Assembly (NCBI RefSeq): GCF_018918285.1
Contig: NZ_JAHLQF010000004.1
Span: forward strand, 248,001-312,000
Length of the DNA: 64,000 bases
Origin: Clostridium mobile
GTDB lineage: Bacteria; Bacillota; Clostridia; Clostridiales; Clostridiaceae
Direction of reading: 5' to 3'
This document shows, one piece after another, positions 58,275 to 64,000 of this stretch (position 1 is its first letter; each line of letters begins with the position of its first letter). The notes below the pieces were generated by a model, which did not search any database, was not told the origin of the DNA, and was given only the letters and a program-made list of their open reading frames with translations. The translations under genes were made by a program, and so were the position numbers.

Positions 58275-60143
58275 CTAATATTTTTTATTTTTATAGACTA
58301 ATTCTTCACTTACAACGCTTGCTACTGCTCTTCCTACTTCTCTATTATTCATTAAAAGTTGTATATTACCCATTCCACTATCGTTAATAGCTTTCATAAA
58401 TGCGTTATATATAAAAATTTCTAGTTTTTTTATAGGTAGTACTGCTTCAGCACCATCTTCTCCACCTACCATTGCCTTTCCTGTTGCACTATTTACTCCA
58501 AAAACTGTTGGTTGTGTAAGGATTCCACCCTCTGCATACCATTCTACGCCCAACTTGGGCACTCCATTTTTTAACCAATCTACAGGATTCATAGAACCAC
58601 TTATATTAAAGTGTGGTAATTTAATATCTACAGGAAATATGTTACTAAAACCATCTTTGATTTTATCTATTATTCCTGTTATCTTATCCCATGCGAATTT
58701 TATAGGGTAAAACAAAATATCTGTTACCTTATCCCATATATTTTTTATAGCATTTAAACCAAGTGAAATTGTATTCTTGACCGCTCCTAAAGCACCAGAG
58801 GTTATTTGCTTTACACCGTCCCACGCTCTTTTCCAATTTCCTGTAAAGAGTCCTATAAAAACGTTAAGTATTCCTGTAATTGCATTAAGTACTCCTGATA
58901 TAATAGCCTTTATAGTTTCTAAATTATTTTTTACAAAAGATTCTATACCATTTATAAAAGGCATTAAAATAGAACTTATAAAAGTTATAAAATCTTTAAA
59001 TCTAGCAATTATAAAGTTAATTGCAGCCCCTGCTAATTCTTTTATAAGAGGAAAAATAACCTTAAATTTATCTCCTAACTCATTGATAGCATTTCTAACA
59101 GTTTCGCTGTTTTGGTAAAGCAAGTATAAAGCCCCTACAAATGCACCTATAGCTAATACTATTAAAGTTACTGGCGAAGTAGCAAATGCTACAGCAGAAC
59201 CCCATGCAGTGGTTGCCGTAGTAGATATAGCAGTTGCAATCGCACTAGCATTTTGTGCTATGTTATAAGCTATAATAGCAGTTGTAATTGTACCAATAGC
59301 AATTCCTATAGTTATAAATATTGGGTAATTTTCTTGTATAAATGTAGTCAGTCCCATTATTCCATTTATAATACCTTGTATGACTACTATTACTCCACTT
59401 AAAACAGGCGAACCGACAATGCTTAAAAAATTTGCCCAAGTAGCTTTTAAATTTCCCATAACATTTTCTAAGTTATTAGCTTCTCTAGCACCCTGCCCTA
59501 ATGCACCATTATTTTCATATATTTTTCCTACCGTATCTATAAGTAAATATTCTTTTTGTGTATCAGTCAGGTCTTTCCACGACTTGTTGTATTCTTGCTT
59601 GGCTTTTATGTCCATTTTGGTTGCATTTATATTAATTCCAATAGCATCTCCAGCTTCAAAATTCCCCATAACTAAAGACTTTAATCTACTTGTTACATCT
59701 TCTAAGCTTGTATCATAGTATGCCGCACCATCTGCCGCCAATTGCATATATTTATTAGTTAATTCTAATGACTGATTAGCATCTGCACCATTACCTCTAA
59801 AAGTACCATAGAAACTACTCCATGCTCCTCTAAGTCTATCAACATGTATTCCTTGATCTTGTGCTTGTTTTGTTATTAATTCCATTGCTTTCGATTGGTC
59901 ATTTTTAAATGTTTGCTCAAATTGAGAATTTAACGCTTGAACTTTAGCCGTTGTCTCAACCATACTTTTACCAAAGTCTACAATTTTATTTACTGCAAAA
60001 GCACCTGCAATAACTGCTCCAACCTTTTTAAAAGTTCCTGATAGCTTATTTAAACTACTTTCGCCCTTCTTTTCTATATTGTCCAAAGTCTTGCTTGCAT
60101 CATCTTTTATAAAAACAGACCCAAACAATCTGAAAATTTCCAT
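58275..60143 (-). CDS. Tail tape measure protein
   Basis: A 622-residue protein that sets tail length. N-terminal coiled coil and KDDASKTLDNIEKKGESSLNKLSGTFKKVGAVIAGAFAVNK; then GDAIGININATKMD (tape-measure N-domain) and central hydrophobic helices around residues 225-345 (GVIVVIQGIINGIMGL, ATSPVTLIVLAIGAFVGALYLL). The C-terminal GGEDGAEAVLPIKK motif is typical. It is short for the class, so a short tail of about 90 nm is expected if the usual 0.15 nm per residue holds. Confidence 0.92.
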   Translation of the reverse strand: MEIFRLFGSVFIKDDASKTLDNIEKKGESSLNKLSGTFKKVGAVIAGAFAVNKIVDFGKSMVETTAKVQALNSQFEQTFKNDQSKAMELITKQAQDQGIHVDRLRGAWSSFYGTFRGNGADANQSLELTNKYMQLAADGAAYYDTSLEDVTSRLKSLVMGNFEAGDAIGININATKMDIKAKQEYNKSWKDLTDTQKEYLLIDTVGKIYENNGALGQGAREANNLENVMGNLKATWANFLSIVGSPVLSGVIVVIQGIINGIMGLTTFIQENYPIFITIGIAIGTITTAIIAYNIAQNASAIATAISTTATTAWGSAVAFATSPVTLIVLAIGAFVGALYLLYQNSETVRNAINELGDKFKVIFPLIKELAGAAINFIIARFKDFITFISSILMPFINGIESFVKNNLETIKAIISGVLNAITGILNVFIGLFTGNWKRAWDGVKQITSGALGAVKNTISLGLNAIKNIWDKVTDILFYPIKFAWDKITGIIDKIKDGFSNIFPVDIKLPHFNISGSMNPVDWLKNGVPKLGVEWYAEGGILTQPTVFGVNSATGKAMVGGEDGAEAVLPIKKLEIFIYNAFMKAINDSGMGNIQLLMNNREVGRAVASVVSEELVYKNKKY

Positions 60144-60185
60144 ACTCTTCTAACCTCCTCTCTACAAAAATAAAAGTGCATAAGA

Positions 60186-60808
60186 TTAACTCCTACACAC
60201 TTGTTTTAAAATGCTATTTACTTTATTATAAACCTCTTCTTTACTTTCAATTTTAATAACTGCTGTGCATTGCTTAAAATAATCATCAAAAGATATATAG
60301 TTATCTTTTGACATAAAGATACTTTTAACAATATACATTTGGTACAACTTATCTTTAGTGTCGTTTTTAAAGGCTGTTTTAATTAACTCAATACCCTCTT
60401 CAATATCCATATTTAATATATATTCTATGTTGCTATATCTTTTCATCAACAAGTCATATACTTCAAATTCACTTTCTACTTGCTGAGTAAGGACAAAAAA
60501 CCCTTAAATACCTCACTTCTAAAGAGTTCTTTTAATATTTCTATTGTTTCTTCAAAGTCTAATTCTCTAGCTTGTTTTTGGTCTATCTCTTTTATTGATG
60601 CAATTACTTCGTAAAACTCGTCCTCTGCTTCTGTAAGTCCCATTACCATTTTTAATACTATATCCATGCCCAACTCTTCTTGCATTTGAGATATTTCTTC
60701 TTCTGTTTTGCCTTTTACTGTTTTAAACATACCTTTTACTTCATCTAATATACCTATTTTTTTAACTACTTTTAACAATTTAAACATTAGCTCTGTTTTA
60801 AATCTCAT
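60186..60808 (-). CDS. Tail assembly chaperone GT fusion (via -1 frameshift)
   Basis: G is read from 60808 to its stop at 60476; a -1 shift at the slippery run GGGTTTTTTG (60494-60503, both G GGT TTT and T TTT TTG heptamers) brings the ribosome into the frame that runs to 60186. The fusion has about 207 residues: 105 from G and 102 from T. The T part (KRYSNIEYILNMDIEEGIELIKTAF) is helical. This is the tape-measure chaperone system known from lambda and many phages. Confidence 0.85.
60476..60808 (-). CDS. Tail assembly chaperone G
   Basis: A 110-residue helical protein (MRFKTELMFKLLKVVKKIGI, ELGMDIVLKMVMGLTEAEDEFYEV). Position between tail tube and tape measure and the slippery end identify it. 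The unshifted product is most abundant; a small share continues as GT. Confidence 0.85.
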   Translation of the reverse strand: MRFKTELMFKLLKVVKKIGILDEVKGMFKTVKGKTEEEISQMQEELGMDIVLKMVMGLTEAEDEFYEVIASIKEIDQKQARELDFEETIEILKELFRSEVFKGFLSLLSK

Positions 60809-60868
60809 TTATATCAACTCCAAAATTTTATTTTTTTATAATATGAAAAGGACTTTTAAGAGTCCCTA

Positions 60869-61456
60869 TTACACTATAGTAGGATAATATATTGCAAATG
60901 GAGGATTATCCAAATTATCTACACTATAATGTCCTTCAAAATTAAGTTCTGCTACAATATCCTCACTGTCTTTTGGATTAAGTTTTAGTCCTTCCGTATT
61001 TAAACAATTGAAGACCTGTATAATTACTGGCTCTCCACTTCCACTTAAACTACCTATCCAGGTAATGTTATCTATATAATCTGTATTCTCTATAACGTTT
61101 TTACCCTCTATTTTACTGTAATTTTTAGTATTTACCGTAGTAGTTGTTGTAGTTGTAACTGCTAATGCTTTTTGCAATACTTCTTTTTTTAGTTCCAGTA
61201 AACTCGCACCCATAGTAACACTCCAAGATTCTAAAATTTTAAGCCCTTTTGCTTTACCCTTTACACCATCCACTTTTATATCTCTAAAATTAGGTTTCGC
61301 TTCAAAATTTCCTCCACCAGATGTTGCTCCTAAAAGTTTTGTGCTTGCAGTTTCTAATGTGTCTGTGTCTATTTCAAAATTAACATAAAAAGCACCTGTA
61401 TCTAGTAATAAATTTTGTGTAGTTTCTTCCGTAAATCCACTTATAGTTTTTCCCAT
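60869..61456 (-). CDS. Major tail protein (tail tube)
   Basis: A 195-residue protein: LLLDTGAFYVNFEIDTDTLETASTKLLGATSGG and FEAKPNFRDIKVDGVKGKAKGL are the typical tail-tube start; it ends with an Ig-like part INKPFAIYYPTIV-like (PPFAIYYPTIV). A TTTTTT repeat of threonines (residues 94-100) may be a variable linker. Forms hexameric rings of the tail tube. Confidence 0.88.
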   Translation of the reverse strand: MGKTISGFTEETTQNLLLDTGAFYVNFEIDTDTLETASTKLLGATSGGGNFEAKPNFRDIKVDGVKGKAKGLKILESWSVTMGASLLELKKEVLQKALAVTTTTTTTVNTKNYSKIEGKNVIENTDYIDNITWIGSLSGSGEPVIIQVFNCLNTEGLKLNPKDSEDIVAELNFEGHYSVDNLDNPPFAIYYPTIV

Positions 61457-61474
61457 ATTTAACTACCTCACTTT

Positions 61475-61864
61475 CTATTTTTTATAAAATCTAATTATAT
61501 AATTTAGTTGTTTTCGTCTTATATTTTTGTCTTCATCTTTTAAGCTTAAAGTCCATAAATTAGCCTTCTGAACAATAAAAAAAAGCGTATTATTTCTATA
61601 CACTTCATCACTTATCGCCTTGTCTATTTCTTCTGCTAAATCTTCTATCTCTAAAACTTGATCTTTTATCCCCCAAATATCTATGCTTAATGGAATATCT
61701 TTTCTAACCTTATTATCAGTTAATTGTAAAATATTGTAGAGATTATAAACTATTTTTATATTATCTATAACTGTTTTACCTTCTTCATCCCTCTCTAAAT
61801 CCTCAAAAAAAGTATCTCCAAGTGAAGAAAGTTTTAAATAAATCCAGCTCATTAACTCTTCCAT
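61475..61864 (-). CDS. Tail terminator/completion protein
   Basis: A 129-residue protein with LRKDIPLSIDIWGIK-like (VRKDIPLSIDIWGIKDQVLEIEDLAEEIDKAI) pattern of the SPP1 gp17/lambda gpU-type tail terminators. Order fits: after gp10-like, before the tail tube. Its start overlaps the stop of the gp10-like gene by one base. Caps the tail tube for joining to the head. Confidence 0.75.
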   Translation of the reverse strand: MEELMSWIYLKLSSLGDTFFEDLERDEEGKTVIDNIKIVYNLYNILQLTDNKVRKDIPLSIDIWGIKDQVLEIEDLAEEIDKAISDEVYRNNTLFFIVQKANLWTLSLKDEDKNIRRKQLNYIIRFYKK

Positions 61865-62187
61865 TATTTATCACCCACTTTAGATAAGTGTTCTTTTGCA
61901 ATTTCTCTTATTTCTTCTATATTTTCCATTACTGCATCCTTTAAAAACGGCTGTGCTTTCTGTTTGCTTGTACCTTCATGCACAAAAGAGGCATAATCAA
62001 TATTACTACCAATTTCTACTCTATCTTTATTAACTTTATACCCTTGCGACCTTCTTAAATTACCCGTATCTACTGGTGTATTCATCTGCGATTCTGCTGT
62101 TACAAGTTTACCTATTTCCTCTAATGCCTTAATTAAGTTATTATTTATGGATTCTTTAGCTTTATCAAATTTCTTTTCAAATTTCAT
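61864..62187 (-). CDS. HK97 gp10-like protein
   Basis: A 107-residue protein: AESQMNTPVDTGNLRRSQGYKVNKDRVEIGSNIDYASFVHEGTSK is the HK97-gp10 signature (V-D-T-G-N-L-R and Y-A-x-F-V-H/E-x-G). Its role is in tail completion. Overlaps its neighbours at both ends (ATG inside the preceding end), as in compact late operons. Confidence 0.9.
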   Translation of the reverse strand: MKFEKKFDKAKESINNNLIKALEEIGKLVTAESQMNTPVDTGNLRRSQGYKVNKDRVEIGSNIDYASFVHEGTSKQKAQPFLKDAVMENIEEIREIAKEHLSKVGDK

Positions 62188-62479
62188 TTAACATCACCTC
62201 AATATAATCATCCCATTCAATTATTTTTACTATGTCATATGACTTGTTTTTGTATTTAATAAAATTAGTATTAATATTTATATCTTCTAAATCCATAAAC
62301 ATTCTCTTGGTGCAATTAATAGTAAATCCATAGTCTTTTTTAGCTTCTTCACTAGAATATGGTTGTATATCTACCATAGTAGTTTTAATTAGTACTGGTT
62401 TAGCTTCTATAATTTGCCCTATATTATTTTTGTTAGATACACTCCTTCTCCATATTTCAATTTCCTTATTATAAAACAT
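62177..62479 (-). CDS. Head closure (stopper) protein
   Basis: A 100-residue protein of the SPP1 gp16/head-tail joining type: KEIEIWRRSV at the start, VDIQPYSSEEAKKDYGFTINCTKRMFMD and KYKNKSYDIVKIIEWDDYIEVML at the end. Seals the connector until the tail is attached. Overlaps the gp10-like gene by 11 bases. Confidence 0.82.
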   Translation of the reverse strand: MFYNKEIEIWRRSVSNKNNIGQIIEAKPVLIKTTMVDIQPYSSEEAKKDYGFTINCTKRMFMDLEDININTNFIKYKNKSYDIVKIIEWDDYIEVMLNEI

Positions 62480-62483
62480 ATTG

Positions 62484-62801
62484 TTACCACATCCTTATAT
62501 ATGGTGTGGGTAGTAAATTAGCCACACTATCGGTAATAATAAAAGCAGTATTATCTGCATATGCTACACTTCTAGCACCTTGTGTCATGGATTTTATATT
62601 TTTATTATCTTTGAAATTATAACCATTTACTACTATATCAATTATCGCATCTGAAAAATTGGTTTGGATATACTCTACAGTAAAAGCAGAATTATTAAGA
62701 TAGTTTTGTATTAGAGTTATTGCTTTCCTTATATATATATTTAAGTTTGAATCTTTAGAGTTATCTTGTATATTTAATAATGTTTTTATATCTTCTAACA
62801 T
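62484..62801 (-). CDS. Head-tail connector (adaptor) protein
   Basis: A 105-residue helical protein: MLEDIKTLLNIQDNSKDSNL, then IYIRKAITLIQNYLN is the phage_connect/gp6-like pattern, with the C-terminal RMW. Binds the portal and the stopper. Five bases before the head closure gene. Confidence 0.85.
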   Translation of the reverse strand: MLEDIKTLLNIQDNSKDSNLNIYIRKAITLIQNYLNNSAFTVEYIQTNFSDAIIDIVVNGYNFKDNKNIKSMTQGARSVAYADNTAFIITDSVANLLPTPYIRMW

Positions 62802-62853
62802 TTAATTGTTCCCTCCTTTAATTAAGTTAAGAGGGAAATTAATCCCTCTTTGA

Positions 62854-63663
62854 TTAGGCTAGTGCTATTGTATAATTTAATACTGCTATAGCCTCTGGTC
62901 TTAAAACTACAGAGTCATAAACTGCTAAACCTCTTATACCATCAGCAAAAGCAGTTTGCAACCTCATAGCCTCTAATTCATCAATTTGCTTTGCATAACC
63001 TGTAGCACTCTTATGTAAAGCTACTACTTTATTTGTAGGTACTTCTTCAGATATAATAACTGTCATACCATTAATTTTTGCGTTATTTACTATACCATTA
63101 GCTAATACCTCTGGATTCCTAGTAAATCTATCATCTTTTTGTAATAGATTTAAGAAATCATTATTTATTACTACATATCTATCATTCATTGGCACTTTGT
63201 TTTTTCCTAGCAAAGTTCCTAGGTCAACTATGCAGTCATAGGCTTCAGATACCTTTGCAATAGATTTTGCTGTTGTTTTCGTTGGGTAGTTACCTGTTTT
63301 AACTCCAGCAACTGCTTTCCCTAGCACATATCCATCTATAGTTTCTGATAGCACTGCACCATGTTCACTAGTTGTAGAAGTCATTACATCTGCAACTAAT
63401 TGAGCCTTGTCTACATCATCTAAACTAAATGCAAAATACTTTTTCTGTCCAAAAGTCATTTCAACTGGTGTTGTTGTAATTTCATCCCATGCAATTGTAC
63501 CTGTATAATCTTTTAGACTTCCTGCTCCTACTCTGTTAAATATAATTTTATCTCCATTTTTATCTGAAGGTTTAGTAGTTATTGTATCTGCTACAGATAC
63601 AGAGTGAAAATTAGATAATAAAGCTCCTTCCCATAAAGTTTTCTTAAAATTTGCTACTGCCAT
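62854..63663 (-). CDS. Major capsid protein
   Basis: A 269-residue protein of the P22-coat/phage major capsid type: MAVANFKKTLWEGALLSNFHSVSVADTI, KIIFNRVGAG, PVEMTFGQKKYFAFSLDDVD, VLRPEAIAVLNY at the end. Size and place after a scaffold agree. Builds the procapsid shell; GTAATTATATA-type spacer before ATG, weak site. Confidence 0.85.
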   Translation of the reverse strand: MAVANFKKTLWEGALLSNFHSVSVADTITTKPSDKNGDKIIFNRVGAGSLKDYTGTIAWDEITTTPVEMTFGQKKYFAFSLDDVDKAQLVADVMTSTTSEHGAVLSETIDGYVLGKAVAGVKTGNYPTKTTAKSIAKVSEAYDCIVDLGTLLGKNKVPMNDRYVVINNDFLNLLQKDDRFTRNPEVLANGIVNNAKINGMTVIISEEVPTNKVVALHKSATGYAKQIDELEAMRLQTAFADGIRGLAVYDSVVLRPEAIAVLNYTIALA

Positions 63664-63753
63664 ATATAATTACCTCACTTTTTTAATATTATAGTACTTT
63701 CTTTAATGTCTAAGTCTAAAGACATTATTTTTAATACAATAAAACAAGATAGG

Positions 63754-64000
63754 CTATTTAGCTATCTTTGAAAATGCTTCAGCTATTTGTGTTGAAGTCA
63801 TATTATCTGCATTTTTAAGTAGATCTTCGTATGTTGTTACATCATTTCCCCCTCCATTATTTGGTGGAGTATATGAGTTACCTTTTAATCTTTCTGCAAC
63901 CAAAGTTTCCATAGAAGTATTAAACACACTTTCCAACTTTTCAATATTTTCAATCGTACTTTCTTCATTCTCTCCTATTAAATAATCAATCAATTCAATA
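63754..64000 (-). CDS. Capsid scaffold protein, C-terminal fragment
   Basis: The frame stays open across the window edge, so only the last 82 residues or so are visible: IENIEKLESVFNTSMETLVAERLKGNSYTPPNNGGG followed by YEDLLKNADNMTSTQIAEAFSKIA. This fits the C-terminal tail of DUF4355/Gp20-type scaffolds, often with a Gly/Pro linker. Lies directly before the capsid gene. Confidence 0.7.
   Translation of the reverse strand, partial: IELIDYLIGENEESTIENIEKLESVFNTSMETLVAERLKGNSYTPPNNGGGNDVTTYEDLLKNADNMTSTQIAEAFSKIAK

Overview
The window is low-GC DNA with strong AGGAGG-type ribosome binding sites, many short intrinsic terminators, sporulation/germination genes (cwlJ-gerQ), a multi-subunit [FeFe] hydrogenase with its maturases, and a clostridial-type agr quorum-sensing pair. 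It is a chromosome segment of an anaerobic spore-former, most likely Clostridium sensu stricto; the AgrD tail is of the type seen in C. perfringens and C. botulinum. No tRNA, rRNA, CRISPR array or transposase was seen.

Layout. 1-5.5 kb: tail of a hemolysin III gene, then on the minus strand lipoate ligase, a dihydrolipoyl dehydrogenase with its own lipoyl domain, a small AhpD-like protein, a MarR regulator and a MATE efflux pump. 5.6-11 kb: the K+ uptake pair trkA-trkH, flanked on both sides by DUF421/DUF4363 membrane-protein pairs. 11-17 kb: an Asp/Glu racemase-family gene, cwlJ-gerQ, and two divergent ABC-F ATPases. 17-22 kb: small regulators (a membrane XRE protein and two PadR/membrane-protein pairs), a hemerythrin-like protein, an ECF transporter S component and one gene interrupted by an amber codon. 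22-31.4 kb: an Hsp90-family/TPR two-gene operon, then a BceRSAB-type peptide-sensing and resistance module that appears to have landed beside an rRNA methyltransferase gene, because the end of that gene and its terminator occur on both sides. 31.4-33.2 kb: a gene-poor stretch with three spaced stem-loops, a secreted protein and a 47-residue gene behind a forespore-type promoter.

33.2-45 kb is the hydrogen-metabolism region. It holds hndA-B-C-D (NADH- and probably ferredoxin-linked [FeFe] hydrogenase) with a Rex-like palindrome far upstream, and hydF-hydE-hydG, whose products build the H-cluster of HndD, behind a leader with an intrinsic terminator. Between them lie a cobalamin riboswitch in front of an uncharacterised gene, a Cu/Zn superoxide dismutase, a short sigma-factor-like fragment and a cold-shock gene. 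45-51.5 kb: DedA behind a candidate manganese riboswitch, DsrE-like and GNAT genes, and an agr operon (DUF5317, a sensor-like membrane protein, AgrB, AgrD, GGDEF/HD-GYP) that links peptide signalling with cyclic-di-GMP.

52-64 kb is the late region of a siphovirus-type prophage, read right to left: scaffold (cut by the window edge), capsid, connector, head closure, gp10-like, tail terminator, tail tube, G/GT chaperones with a -1 frameshift, tape measure, Dit, tail endopeptidase and tail fibre. It ends in an oppositely oriented unknown cargo gene and a small membrane protein; no endolysin is visible, so the prophage may be defective or lysis genes lie elsewhere.
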